64,000 bases of DNA from Roseburia_C sp900315735 (GTDB lineage Bacteria > Bacillota > Clostridia > Lachnospirales > Lachnospiraceae). Of the stretch, positions 18,253 through 27,324 are shown piece by piece. The DNA lies in NCBI GenBank assembly GCA_052118425.1, contig JBQKHF010000001.1; one strand, 5' to 3'. The position numbers and the translations under genes were made by a program. The notes beneath the pieces are model-generated. The model ran no database searches. It was not told where the DNA came from and saw only the letters and a list, made by a program, of their open reading frames with translations. Position 1 is the stretch's first letter; each line of letters starts with the position of its first letter.

Positions 18253-19491
18253 ATGTATACATTAGAAGATATTCAGGCAGTGGACATGGAAGTTGCAGAT
18301 GCCATTACCAAAGAATTTGACCGTCAGAACAGCCACATCGAGCTGATTGCATCCGAGAACTGGGTAAGCCCGGCAGTAATGTCAGCAATGGGCAGTGTAA
18401 TGACCAATAAATATGCAGAAGGCTATCCGGGAAAGAGATATTATGGCGGATGTGACTGCGTTGATATCGTAGAGAAACTGGCAATCGAAAGAGCAAAAGA
18501 GTTGTTTGGCTGTGATTATGTAAATGTTCAGCCACATTCCGGCGCACAGGCAAACATGGCAGTCCAGTTTGCTATTTTAAAACCGGGTGATACCGTAATG
18601 GGAATGAACTTAGACCACGGCGGACATTTAACACACGGAAGCCCTGTAAACTTCTCCGGAACATATTTCCATATTGTACCTTATGGTGTAAATGACGAAG
18701 GCTTCATTGACTATGATAATGTAATGAAGATTGCAATGGAATGTAAGCCAAAGATGATTATTGCAGGTGCATCCGCATATGCAAGAACCATTGATTTCAA
18801 GAAATTCCGTGAAATTGCAGATGCCTGTGGTGCAGTTCTTATGGTAGATATGGCACATATCGCAGGACTTGTTGCAGCAGGACTTCATCCAAGCCCAATC
18901 CCATATGCAGATGTTGTAACAACAACAACCCATAAGACCTTAAGAGGACCAAGAGGCGGAATGATTCTCTGCAATCAGGAAGCAGCAGATAAATATAACT
19001 TTAACAAAGCAGTATTCCCGGGAATCCAGGGTGGACCTTTAATGCATGTTATTGCAGCTAAGGCAGTCTGCTTAAAAGAAGCATTACAGCCGGAATTCAA
19101 GGTATATCAGCAGGGTATTATTGATAATGCCCAGGCACTTTGCAAGGGATTATTGAGCCGTGATATCAAGATTGTATCCGGTGGAACTGACAACCATCTG
19201 ATGTTAGTAGACCTTACTAATTATGATTTGACAGGTAAGGCAGTAGAAAAATTATTAGATGCTGTAAACATCACATGTAATAAGAATACCATTCCAAATG
19301 ATCCGAAGTCTCCATTCGTAACCAGCGGCGTTCGTCTTGGTACTGCAGCTGTTACATCAAGAGGAATGAATACAGAAGATATGGACAAGATTGCAGAGGC
19401 AATTGCCATGATGATTAAAGAGGGCGAGGCAGCTTCTGAGAAAGCAAGAGCAATTGTAGCAGAATTAACTGCAAAATATCCTCTGAAATAA
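18253..19491 (+). CDS. glyA: Serine hydroxymethyltransferase
   Basis: A 412-residue PLP enzyme that converts serine and tetrahydrofolate to glycine and 5,10-methylene-tetrahydrofolate. The PLP lysine is in TTTTHKTLRGPRGG; other family marks are SENWVSPAV, the folate-binding YAEGYPGKRYYGG and VDMAHIAGLVAAG. Length is normal. The start follows AGAAGGAGAAG. The roughly 360-nt leader is mostly occupied by a palindromic element. No purine, glycine or folate riboswitch signature was recognised there. Confidence 0.97.
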   Translation: MYTLEDIQAVDMEVADAITKEFDRQNSHIELIASENWVSPAVMSAMGSVMTNKYAEGYPGKRYYGGCDCVDIVEKLAIERAKELFGCDYVNVQPHSGAQANMAVQFAILKPGDTVMGMNLDHGGHLTHGSPVNFSGTYFHIVPYGVNDEGFIDYDNVMKIAMECKPKMIIAGASAYARTIDFKKFREIADACGAVLMVDMAHIAGLVAAGLHPSPIPYADVVTTTTHKTLRGPRGGMILCNQEAADKYNFNKAVFPGIQGGPLMHVIAAKAVCLKEALQPEFKVYQQGIIDNAQALCKGLLSRDIKIVSGGTDNHLMLVDLTNYDLTGKAVEKLLDAVNITCNKNTIPNDPKSPFVTSGVRLGTAAVTSRGMNTEDMDKIAEAIAMMIKEGEAASEKARAIVAELTAKYPLK

Positions 19492-19580
19492 ATCGTAAAA
19501 ATTTTCGTCGGGAAATTAATGATTTCTTAAGAAATCTTAGGAATTATCCACGCTGTATTTCAGATAAGAAAATGATAAAA

Positions 19581-19617
19581 TAGTCGTAAAGTATGAAAGC
19601 TTTACGGCTATTTTTTT
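19581..19617 (+). terminator. Rho-independent terminator after glyA
   Basis: TAG-CGTAAAG pairs with CTTTACG-CTA, followed by seven T. A perfect 16-bp palindrome GATTTCTTAAGAAATC lies a little upstream (19522-19537) and may be a binding site. Confidence 0.85.
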
Positions 19618-19700
19618 CGATGTCAGGCATCCGTAAGAAGCTGCCGGCGGCAGGTTCTGAAGGAAAATGGCGGGAAAAGGAAAGATTCAGGAGGAGACAG

Positions 19701-21083
19701 ATGAGCAAAAAGAAGGTAGGCATTATTATTGGAGTTATTGCAGTTGCAGTAGTTGCAGCCGGAGTAGGATTCTATTTCCTAAAGGGAAGAAGCAGCGGTG
19801 GAAATTCTGCAGATAAGGTATATGTAGAAAAAGTATCTGCAATCATGAACCAGTCAGCTGGAATCAATAATCGTTACAGTGGTGTGGTAGAACCACAGGA
19901 GACCTTAGAGATAAATAAGGATTCCGAACGTAAGGTAAAAGAAGTATACGTTTCTGTTGGTGATGAAGTAGAAGAGGGAACTGTATTATTTTCCTATGAT
20001 ACAGAAGATTTGCAGATGCAGATAGACCAGGCAAAGCTTGAGATGGAAGGCATTGCAAATGACATTTCCAATTCAAATGCACAGATTGCAGAATTACAAA
20101 AAGAAAAAGCAAGTGCACCGGAAGACCAGCAGTTTGAATATACCACACAGATTCAGACACTGCAGACTTCTATCAAGCAGTCTGAATACAACAAGAAGAG
20201 TAAACAGGCAGAGATTGACAAATACCAGAAATCCATTGACAACTCAGAAGTAACCAGTAAAATGGCTGGTGTTGTGAAAGAAATCAATGAAAATGGTGTG
20301 GATTCCAATGGAAATACTGCAGCATATATGAAAATATTAGCTACGGGCGAGTACCGCGTAAAAGGAACCATTGATGAGACTTCTGTAGGAGCAATTTCTG
20401 AGGGAACACCGGTTATTTTACGTTCCAGATTAGATGAGACACAGACCTGGACAGGAAGTATTTCCAAGATTGATACAGAAAGTACACAGACAGACAGCAA
20501 TTCCGCATATATGTATGATGGCAGCAGTTCTGGAGATTCCGCATCCAAGTATTCATTCTATGTTACTTTGGACAGTACAGATGGACTGATGTTAGGACAG
20601 CATTTATACATAGAGCCGGATTATGGACAGGGCGAGGCTGAAGAAAAAGAAGGAGTCTGGCTGTACGGCTATTACATTGTACAGGATGATGGAGACCCAT
20701 ATGTATGGGCAGCAGATAAAAAGAACCGTCTGGAGAAACGCAAAGTTGAATTAGGCGAGTATGATGAGAATCTCGATGAATATGAGATTAAATCTGGACT
20801 TTCTGAAGATGACCTGATTGCATTCCCAATGCAGGGATTGTATGAGGGTGTTACAGCAGTTACCAATGCAGAAGAAGTGGATTATTCTTCTCCATTATAC
20901 AATCAGGAATCTACAGATGATTCCGGTATGGATGAAGGAATCTATGATGAATACGGAACTGAGTACATGGATGAAGGTATGTATAATATCGACGGAACCG
21001 AGTATATGGACGAAGGAATGTATGATGAAGCCGGAACTGAATTTACAGATGGCGGTGCAGTTGATTCGGAGGTGGTTGAATGA
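19701..21083 (+). CDS. MacA/HlyD-type adaptor protein 1 of a MacAB-like exporter
   Basis: A 460-residue membrane-fusion (adaptor) protein. An N-terminal anchor (about 5-26) is followed by a lipoyl half, a coiled coil (MQIDQAKLEMEGIANDISNSNAQIAELQKEK region), the second lipoyl half and a beta-barrel. The acidic C-terminal tail holds a near-perfect tandem repeat of about 14 residues, three copies of the type EGMYDExGTEYMD. Start 19701 follows CAGGAGGAGAC; the upstream frame extension would run through the glyA terminator. Its stop overlaps the ATPase start by 4 bp (ATGA). Adaptors link an ABC transporter to the extracytoplasmic space; substrate unknown. Confidence 0.88.
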   Translation: MSKKKVGIIIGVIAVAVVAAGVGFYFLKGRSSGGNSADKVYVEKVSAIMNQSAGINNRYSGVVEPQETLEINKDSERKVKEVYVSVGDEVEEGTVLFSYDTEDLQMQIDQAKLEMEGIANDISNSNAQIAELQKEKASAPEDQQFEYTTQIQTLQTSIKQSEYNKKSKQAEIDKYQKSIDNSEVTSKMAGVVKEINENGVDSNGNTAAYMKILATGEYRVKGTIDETSVGAISEGTPVILRSRLDETQTWTGSISKIDTESTQTDSNSAYMYDGSSSGDSASKYSFYVTLDSTDGLMLGQHLYIEPDYGQGEAEEKEGVWLYGYYIVQDDGDPYVWAADKKNRLEKRKVELGEYDENLDEYEIKSGLSEDDLIAFPMQGLYEGVTAVTNAEEVDYSSPLYNQESTDDSGMDEGIYDEYGTEYMDEGMYNIDGTEYMDEGMYDEAGTEFTDGGAVDSEVVE

Positions 21084-21766
21084 TTCTGAATCTGCAGCAT
21101 ATCTATAAAGATTATAATCAGGATAAACTGGTAGTTCCGGTATTGAAGGATGTATCTTTACAGGTAGAAGAAGGAGAATATGTTGCTATCATGGGACCAT
21201 CCGGTTCCGGAAAGACAACATTGATGAATATTATCGGATGTCTGGACAGACCGACTTCCGGAACCTATGAACTGGCAGGACAGGATGTCTTAAATTTAAA
21301 AGACCGTGAGATGTCCGCTGTCCGCCTGAACAGAATCGGATTTGTATTCCAGAGCTTTCAGCTGATGCCAAGAGAAAGTGCACTGGATAACGTATCACTT
21401 CCACTGAGTTATGCCGGTGTCAAGAAGAAAGAACGGAAAGAAAGAGCGCAGAAGGCATTGGAACGTGTAGGATTAGGAGACCGTTCCGGATTCCGTCCGA
21501 CACAGCTTTCCGGTGGACAGAAGCAGAGAGTGGCGATTGCCCGTGCCATGGTAAATAATCCGAAGATTTTACTGGCAGATGAGCCAACCGGAGCTTTAGA
21601 CCAGAAATCTGGTAAACAGATTATGGAACTGTTCCAGAGCCTGAATGATGAGGGCGTTACCATTGTCATGATTACCCATGATATTAATATCGCAAAACAG
21701 GCAAAGAGAATCCTCCATATAGTAGACGGAGAAATATTTACAGACGATGAGGAGGGCAAGGCATGA
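21080..21766 (+). CDS. MacB/LolD-type ABC transporter ATPase
   Basis: A 228-residue nucleotide-binding protein. It has Walker A GPSGSGKTT, Q-loop FVFQSFQLMPRESALDNV, signature LSGGQKQR, Walker B ILLADEPTGALD and H-loop THD, all intact and typical of the MacB/LolD/FtsE group. It overlaps both neighbours by 4 bp, so translation of adaptor 1, this ATPase and adaptor 2 is coupled. It should energise the MacB-like permease at 23394, which has no ATPase domain of its own. Confidence 0.95.
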   Translation: MILNLQHIYKDYNQDKLVVPVLKDVSLQVEEGEYVAIMGPSGSGKTTLMNIIGCLDRPTSGTYELAGQDVLNLKDREMSAVRLNRIGFVFQSFQLMPRESALDNVSLPLSYAGVKKKERKERAQKALERVGLGDRSGFRPTQLSGGQKQRVAIARAMVNNPKILLADEPTGALDQKSGKQIMELFQSLNDEGVTIVMITHDINIAKQAKRILHIVDGEIFTDDEEGKA

Positions 21767-23379
21767 AAAAGAAAGTTGTAATTGCAATTCTAATCGTAGT
21801 TTTAGCCGGAGGCGGAATCACCGGAGGAGCACTGGGATATCGTGCATATCAGAATAGTAAGCTGGTAGCAGAGGTACAGTCGGTATCCATGTTAAATAAC
21901 AGCTTCTGGGGCGACAGTATGGAAAGTGACGGAACTGTGACAAATGGCCAGCAGCAGGATATTTATGTCAGCACAGAACAGACCATACAGGAAGTATTTG
22001 TAACCGAAGGACAGGAAGTATCCGAAGGTGACCCGCTGTTACAGTATGATATGACAAATATTGATCTTGCCATTGAGATGAAGAAATTAGACATCCAGAC
22101 CACAGAGAACAATATTGCTGTAGCACAGAAGGAATTGGAGAAGCTTAAAAATACCAAGCCAGTCAGCACTACTGCAACAAGTACACCGTCTACAGACAGT
22201 GCGGCACCATCAACACCGGTAACTCCATCTGCCGATACCTCCGTAACCACACCGGATACAGTAGAAGAAAAGACCGGAGATGCCTATAATTATATTTCCA
22301 CAACAGCGCAGCCTTATATCGGAGACGGAAGTCAGGAAAATCCGTACCGCTTCTTATGTACAAAGGAAGCATATGTCTATGGAAGCTATCTGAATACACT
22401 GAAAAGTGAAGGAAAAATTGCAGTATTTGAAATCCATGACGGAAATACCGTAGACGGAGCTTTAATCAGTGCATGGACAAAAGTTGGTGCAGCCTTAGAG
22501 GAAGTGGACCCGGATGCAAAATGGTATGTCATTGATGGAAGTAAAGTAGTAGATGAGCCGGATATTCCGGACATCCCGGATGAACCGGTTGTGCCGGATA
22601 CACCATCTGTACCGGATGATAACCAGCAGAGCGGGTATACCGCAGATGAGCTGGCAAAAGAGATTGCAGATAAAGAAAAAGAACTGACCAAACTTGACCT
22701 GGATAAGAGAAAAGCAGAGCTTGCGTTAAAACAGATGGAAAACCAGTCGGAAGATGGTATGGTTTATGCCGAGTTTAATGGTACCATAAAGAAAGTAGGA
22801 GATCCGGATAATCTTCCGAATGATGGAAGTGCATTTTTAACACTGTCCGGTTCTGACGGACTTTATGTAAAGGGTACTTTAAATGAACTTGCATTAGAGC
22901 AGGTGAAGGTAGGACAGAGCGTTACGGCAACCTCCTGGAGCACCGGTATGATGTTTGATGCAACGATAACAGAGATTAATGATTACCCGGAAGACGCAAA
23001 TGGATACTATGGCAGTGGTAATCCAAATGCCTCCTATTATGGTTATACCGCATATATTGAGGACAGCACAGGACTCAGTAATGGAGATAATCTAAGCCTT
23101 TCCATTAATCTTGGTGGAGATGAAGATTCTTCCGATAAGATTTATCTGGATAAAGCATATGTGCGCAAAGAAGATGGCAAGAGTTATGTTATGAAGGATG
23201 ATGGAACCGGTCATTTGGTAAAACAGTATGTAAAGACAGGAAAGACTATATATGGTTATGCAGTAGAGATTAAATCCGGAATTACTATGGATGATTATCT
23301 TGCTTTTCCATATGGTAAGACAGCAAAAGAAGGAGTCAAAACCGATAAGGGTGAAGATTCCGGAACTGCAATGTATTAG
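21763..23379 (+). CDS. HlyD-type adaptor protein 2 with inserted domain
   Basis: A 538-residue second adaptor in the same operon. It has an N-terminal anchor (about 4-26), a lipoyl half (IYVSTEQTIQEVFVTEGQEV), a coiled-coil start (residues about 103-125), then an unusual insert of about 170 residues where the hairpin tip should be. The insert is a Thr/Pro/Ser-rich linker, a compact segment of about 100 residues (YIGDGSQENPYRF to WYVIDGSKVV) and a Pro/Asp-rich linker (DIPDIPDEP). The coiled coil then resumes, followed by the second lipoyl half. The reading frame is clean, so this is a real insertion. Confidence 0.87.
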   Translation: MKKKVVIAILIVVLAGGGITGGALGYRAYQNSKLVAEVQSVSMLNNSFWGDSMESDGTVTNGQQQDIYVSTEQTIQEVFVTEGQEVSEGDPLLQYDMTNIDLAIEMKKLDIQTTENNIAVAQKELEKLKNTKPVSTTATSTPSTDSAAPSTPVTPSADTSVTTPDTVEEKTGDAYNYISTTAQPYIGDGSQENPYRFLCTKEAYVYGSYLNTLKSEGKIAVFEIHDGNTVDGALISAWTKVGAALEEVDPDAKWYVIDGSKVVDEPDIPDIPDEPVVPDTPSVPDDNQQSGYTADELAKEIADKEKELTKLDLDKRKAELALKQMENQSEDGMVYAEFNGTIKKVGDPDNLPNDGSAFLTLSGSDGLYVKGTLNELALEQVKVGQSVTATSWSTGMMFDATITEINDYPEDANGYYGSGNPNASYYGYTAYIEDSTGLSNGDNLSLSINLGGDEDSSDKIYLDKAYVRKEDGKSYVMKDDGTGHLVKQYVKTGKTIYGYAVEIKSGITMDDYLAFPYGKTAKEGVKTDKGEDSGTAMY

Positions 23380-23393
23380 TAGGAGGGACGAAC

Positions 23394-24647
23394 ATGTTAG
23401 AAAATTTAAGATTATCTTTTCAGGGTATCTGGTCACATAAGATGCGTTCCTTCTTAACGATGTTGGGAATTATTATTGGTATTGCAGCAATTATTGCAAT
23501 TGTATCCACAATTAAAGGAACCAATGAACAGATTGAGCAGAACCTGATTGGTGCAGGTGATAACAATGTAACAGTGCAGTTGTATCAGGGAGACTATTCC
23601 ATGGATTTCTCCTATGACAGCATACCAAGTGGTGTTCCGGTGATTACGCAGGAAGCACTGGATCAGATTAAGGATCTGGATGAGGTAGAGGATGCATCTT
23701 TATTCCTTTCCAGACAGGATTATGATGGAGCATATTATAAAAATACTTCCCTTTCCGGCGGTTATATCATGGGAGTAGATAATGGCTACTTTAATACTGC
23801 AGGAATGATTATGAAGAGCGGACGCTGCTTTACCGATAAGGACTACAGCGATTTTGCCAAGGTTGCAATCTTAGATGAAGATTCTGCAGAGGCATTATTC
23901 CAGGGTGAGAATCCAATCGGAAAGACCATTGAGATTAAGCAGCAGCCATATATTGTTGTAGGAATTGCAATCAAGAGCGAGCAGTTCGAGCCGGTTATCA
24001 ATTCCATTGATGATTATTATACTTATTCCCAGGACAGCAGTGGTAAGATTTATGTACCATCTGTAACCTGGCCGATTATCTATCGTTATGACGAACCACA
24101 GCAGGTTCTCATTAAAGCAAAGAGCACCAGCGATATGACCAATGCAGGAAAGAAGAGTGCCGATATTTTAAATGGCTATCTCGCAACATCGGATGATACC
24201 ATTAAGTACAAATCCGAAGACTTACTGGAGCAGGCAAAACAAATTCAGCAGTTGAGCCAGTCCACCAATACCATGTTAATCTGGATTGCCGGAATTTCCC
24301 TTCTGGTTGGCGGTATCGGTGTAATGAATATCATGCTGGTATCCGTAACGGAGCGTACCAGTGAGATTGGTCTGAAGAAAGCAATCGGAGCAAGAAAGTC
24401 TGTTATCTTAGGACAGTTCTTAACCGAGGCAGCAGTACTTACCAGCTTAGGCGGATTGATTGGAGTTCTGGTGGGAATCATATTAGCTGAGATTATCTCG
24501 AAACTTAGTACCACACCGGTTGCCATCAGTGCACCGGCAGCCGTAGGCGGCGTGGTATTCTCCATGATTATCGGAATTATTTTCGGTCTTCTGCCATCCT
24601 ATAAGGCGGCAAACTTAGACCCAATCGAGGCATTGCGTCACGAGTAA
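23394..24647 (+). CDS. MacB-like ABC transporter permease (FtsX fold)
   Basis: A 417-residue permease. It has one N-terminal membrane helix (SFLTMLGIIIGIAAIIAIVS), a large extracytoplasmic MacB periplasmic-core-like domain (about 50-280), and three C-terminal helices with the conserved GGIGVMNIMLVSVTERTSEIGLKKAIGARK and PSYKAANLDPIEALRHE segments. It is the last gene of the operon, behind AGGAGGGACG. Such transporters typically expel peptides, antibiotics or toxins. Two adaptors for one permease suggest an adaptor heteromer. Confidence 0.95.
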   Translation: MLENLRLSFQGIWSHKMRSFLTMLGIIIGIAAIIAIVSTIKGTNEQIEQNLIGAGDNNVTVQLYQGDYSMDFSYDSIPSGVPVITQEALDQIKDLDEVEDASLFLSRQDYDGAYYKNTSLSGGYIMGVDNGYFNTAGMIMKSGRCFTDKDYSDFAKVAILDEDSAEALFQGENPIGKTIEIKQQPYIVVGIAIKSEQFEPVINSIDDYYTYSQDSSGKIYVPSVTWPIIYRYDEPQQVLIKAKSTSDMTNAGKKSADILNGYLATSDDTIKYKSEDLLEQAKQIQQLSQSTNTMLIWIAGISLLVGGIGVMNIMLVSVTERTSEIGLKKAIGARKSVILGQFLTEAAVLTSLGGLIGVLVGIILAEIISKLSTTPVAISAPAAVGGVVFSMIIGIIFGLLPSYKAANLDPIEALRHE

Positions 24648-24681
24648 AAATAGAAAAATGTAGACCTATAGGACAAGATGT

Positions 24682-24724
24682 AAAAAAGAGAGGAAAATTC
24701 AGAAGATGAAATTTCCTCTCTTTT
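24682..24724. terminator. Bidirectional terminator between exporter operon and XRE gene
   Basis: AAAAGAGAGGAAAATT pairs with AATTTCCTCTCTTTT, with A and T runs on either side, so it can stop convergent transcripts. Confidence 0.85.
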
Positions 24725-24959
24725 ATGTTGCATTTTTATGGCGTAAATGAGCTGTTTTTATATCAGAAAGACCAAGAAAATAATCGGAAGAAACACTATA
24801 GTAATGGCAGAGCTTCAGAAGATGGCGGATAGGAAGCTCATTAGCACCACGCTCATAGCGGGCGTACATGGTCTGGGAAGTTCCGAGAACGTCGGCAATT
24901 TCCTGCTGGGTTTTGTCATGGTCTTCGCGTAAATTACGCATTCGCTGTATATAATCCAT
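24723..24959 (-). CDS. Small XRE-family HTH regulator
   Basis: A 78-residue protein that is almost wholly one lambda-repressor-type helix-turn-helix domain: RNLREDHDKTQQEIADVLGTSQTMYARYERGANELPIRHLLKLCHYYSVSSDYFLGL. ATG at 24957-24959 follows GGAGATTAT; the longer frame back to 25022 has no ribosome site. It is read away from the lipoprotein gene, and operator-like repeats (25093-25126) lie in front of that gene. The target is not proven. Confidence 0.9.
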   Translation of the reverse strand: MDYIQRMRNLREDHDKTQQEIADVLGTSQTMYARYERGANELPIRHLLKLCHYYSVSSDYFLGLSDIKTAHLRHKNAT

Positions 24960-25092
24960 ATAATCTCCAAATCTAAAAATAAATCCGGAATTTTCAAAAA
25001 AATAAATTTCTGTAATTCTCAAAAAATCCAGAATAGATCCTAAAAATAATATGTCCCGCAGGGGACTTTTTTAATCTATCATAATAAAGATG

Positions 25093-25126
25093 TTTACTAT
25101 TGGTTTTAGTAAATATATGTACTAAA
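25093..25126. promoter_or_regulatory. Operator-like triple repeat before lipoprotein gene
   Basis: TTTACTA (25093-25099), TTTAGTA (25105-25111) and TACTAAA (25120-25126) form two nested inverted repeats, with 5-bp and 8-bp gaps. A GTCCC/GGGAC hairpin with a T run (about 25052-25071) lies just upstream. The layout is typical of a small dimeric repressor site. Confidence 0.4.
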
Positions 25127-25179
25127 ATAAGAGGCGGTTAAAATGATAAAAGGAATATGAACAGGAAAGGCGGACATTT

Positions 25180-25644
25180 ATGAAAAACAGAAAGATTTCA
25201 ACAGCGGTAGCGGGAAAAGTTATGACAGGAGTATTGACGATTCTTATGGCAGTATCAGTTACAGCCTGCGGCAGCACGAAGGAGCAGACAAATCAGAGCA
25301 ACACAGAAGTGACCGAAGCAGTTGTCACAACTGAGACAGAGAGTGAGACGGCAACGGAGGCAAAGGTAGAAAATGAGGTTGCCAGTGAGACCGAGGCTGT
25401 GACGGAGGCAGAAACGGAGGAGCCGGTGTTGTTTCGGGTGAAGGTTACGAATTCAAATGGAGCTATTGTGTCAACATATGCAAGTGATTGTCAACCGGGT
25501 GAGTTTTTCTCAGTTGAAAATGGAACAGAGTTTGATGTATTTGCTGTTGTGGAAAATGAATCAGAAGGATTTACCTTTTATAAGGTTAGATGGGAAGGAA
25601 CGGAGAAATATATATGGGATAATAATGTCACAGTAATCGACTAG
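25180..25644 (+). CDS. Putative lipoprotein of unknown function
   Basis: A 154-residue secreted lipoprotein. Residues 1-30 form a signal peptide ending in the lipobox SVTAC, so Cys-30 would be lipidated. A low-complexity Thr/Glu-rich spacer (to about 85) leads to a compact C-terminal domain of about 70 residues (FRVKVTNSNGAIVST to YIWDNNVTVID) that looks like a small beta-rich, possibly SH3-like fold. It follows GGAAAGGCGG. No function is recognised. Confidence 0.8.
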   Translation: MKNRKISTAVAGKVMTGVLTILMAVSVTACGSTKEQTNQSNTEVTEAVVTTETESETATEAKVENEVASETEAVTEAETEEPVLFRVKVTNSNGAIVSTYASDCQPGEFFSVENGTEFDVFAVVENESEGFTFYKVRWEGTEKYIWDNNVTVID

Positions 25645-25714
25645 CCATACATTCATCATATTTTTCAGCAACACAGTATTTTAGTATGAAGAACTGCAAA
25701 AATTTTCTTAAAAG

Positions 25715-25750
25715 AAAAATCGCTTAGACCGTGAGGTTTAGGCGATTTTT
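25715..25750 (+). terminator. Rho-independent terminator after lipoprotein gene
   Basis: AAAAATCGCTTAGACC pairs with GGTTTAGGCGATTTTT around a GTGA loop. It can work in both directions. Confidence 0.9.
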
Positions 25751-25789
25751 GCTATTACAAAGCATCCAGTGAATAATTGAGGTGAATAA

Positions 25790-25818
25790 TTGACAAAAAG
25801 TAAAACACACTATAAAAT
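25790..25818 (+). promoter_or_regulatory. Probable promoter of AAA/TOPRIM-like operon
   Basis: TTGACA (25790-25795), 17-bp spacer, TAAAAT (25813-25818), about 115 bp before the AAA gene. A second candidate, TTGAAT (25870-25875), 17 bp, TAGCAT (25893-25898), lies closer to it. Confidence 0.6.
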
Positions 25819-25932
25819 GAAAAATAATTTCAAAAACGGAATAAAAAAAGTAAAAACAGAAAAAAGAAATTGAATATATTGGTGTTTTATGGTAGCATAG
25901 AATTATAATTTTGTGGTTATAGGAGGCAAGTC

Positions 25933-27324
25933 ATGAGTGATAATGTTGTTCGGTTGTCATCATTAACGTTAAAAAATATTAAAAATGTAAAAAATGGCAC
26001 CATAGTAATGCCACTTACCAATGAACGAAAATTTGAATATGGAAGAGCTGAAGTTTTAGGTATTTACGGACAAAATGGTTCTGGAAAAACAGCAATTGTT
26101 GATGCCCTTTATTTTTTACAATCGATTATGATTGGAGAAGCGTTAGATCAGAGAATTTTAGATTATATTGATACAGATTCGTTGAATGCAGAGATAAATG
26201 CAGAGTTTAATATATTTGGAGAGAATGTTCTGTATGAAGTTGGCTACCATATTATTTTTTCGAAAGCGGAAGATGGTATTATAATTGAAAGAGAATATTT
26301 AAAATGTGCTATAAATAGAGACGGATATAGAACGAACAAGAACATTTTTATGGATTATCAAAAAAATCAGACGGAGTTCACCTTTAAGCCGCGGAAAAGA
26401 CTGGATGAACTGGTTGGGAAAGATAAAAATACACAAATGGATCTTATTGTTGCAAAAAAAATGGCAGAGAAGAGTAACTGTTCCTACATTTTTGGAAAAG
26501 ATAGCAGGGAAATTTTCTTGAAAAAGAATGACAAATTTAAAGATTATGCGAGAGTTATTCATGCATTGTTTGTTTTTGCACTGAGAGACCTGTTTGTTAT
26601 TAATAGTTCTCATTCGGGGGTAATTTCTGCAAATTTCCTGCTGCCAATGGCTTTTCGAATTGAAAAAGAAAAAACAGGAATGAAAGGAGATTTTGCAGTT
26701 CCGTTAATGGAACCGGTTATTTTAGATATTGAAAGAAAAAATATTCTTGATGAAATTGTAAATCAAATTAATACTGTTTTATATACGATAATCCCGGGAA
26801 TGAGTATTGAAGTGAAAGATTACGGAAAGCAGGCGATGGATTCGGGCGAAGAAGGATGGAAAGTAGAACTAATGTCAAACAGAGACGGAAAAAGAACAAT
26901 TCCAATTCGTATGGAATCGGAAGGAATTATCAAGATAGTATCCATTTTAAATGTTCTTATCCAGGCGTTTGGAAATCCTTCGATTTGTTTGATTATTGAT
27001 GAATTAGATGCTGGAATTTTTGAATATATGTTTGGAGAATTATTGGATATTTTTAATAAGAGTGCCAAGGGACAATTGATTTTTACTTCTCATAATCTTC
27101 GGGCATTAGAGATGTTAGATAAAGACAGCATTATGTTTTCCACAGCAAATCCAGATAATAGATACATCCATATGAAAAATGTAAAAGAATCCAATAATCT
27201 CCGTAGTATGTACATCAGAAGTATTACGCTTGGTGGTCAGGAAGAAAATATATATGAAGAAACGGACAGCTTAAAAATTGCGAGGGCATTTAGAAAAGCG
27301 GGAAGGAGACTGCAAAATGAGTGA
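25933..27324 (+). CDS. AAA-family (AAA_15/OLD-like) ATPase of a probable defence pair
   Basis: A 463-residue SMC/OLD-like ATPase. Walker A is GQNGSGKT (residues 46-53), Walker B is CLIIDELDAG (about 351-360), and the switch TSHNLRALE lies near 385; a helical insert separates the two halves. There is no nuclease domain in this chain. The base composition is clearly AT-richer than its neighbours, suggesting transfer. It overlaps a TOPRIM/RloB-like gene by 8 bp. AAA plus TOPRIM-type pairs are a known plan for anti-phage abortive systems (OLD, AbiL, PARIS, Gabija classes). The exact class cannot be assigned by eye. Confidence 0.85.
   Translation: MSDNVVRLSSLTLKNIKNVKNGTIVMPLTNERKFEYGRAEVLGIYGQNGSGKTAIVDALYFLQSIMIGEALDQRILDYIDTDSLNAEINAEFNIFGENVLYEVGYHIIFSKAEDGIIIEREYLKCAINRDGYRTNKNIFMDYQKNQTEFTFKPRKRLDELVGKDKNTQMDLIVAKKMAEKSNCSYIFGKDSREIFLKKNDKFKDYARVIHALFVFALRDLFVINSSHSGVISANFLLPMAFRIEKEKTGMKGDFAVPLMEPVILDIERKNILDEIVNQINTVLYTIIPGMSIEVKDYGKQAMDSGEEGWKVELMSNRDGKRTIPIRMESEGIIKIVSILNVLIQAFGNPSICLIIDELDAGIFEYMFGELLDIFNKSAKGQLIFTSHNLRALEMLDKDSIMFSTANPDNRYIHMKNVKESNNLRSMYIRSITLGGQEENIYEETDSLKIARAFRKAGRRLQNE

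Noticed and set aside
18023..18265. 80-residue frame just before glyA
   Set aside because: It is part of palindromic copy 2 and runs into the glyA ribosome site; its peptide resembles the false frame in copy 1.
19593..19700. N-terminal extension of adaptor 1
   Set aside because: It would be translated from within the glyA terminator; a strong ribosome site precedes ATG 19701, which begins a normal membrane anchor.
22140..22650. Possible frameshift or fused gene in adaptor 2
   Set aside because: The frame is continuous and both halves of the adaptor are intact on either side, so it is read as a domain insertion.
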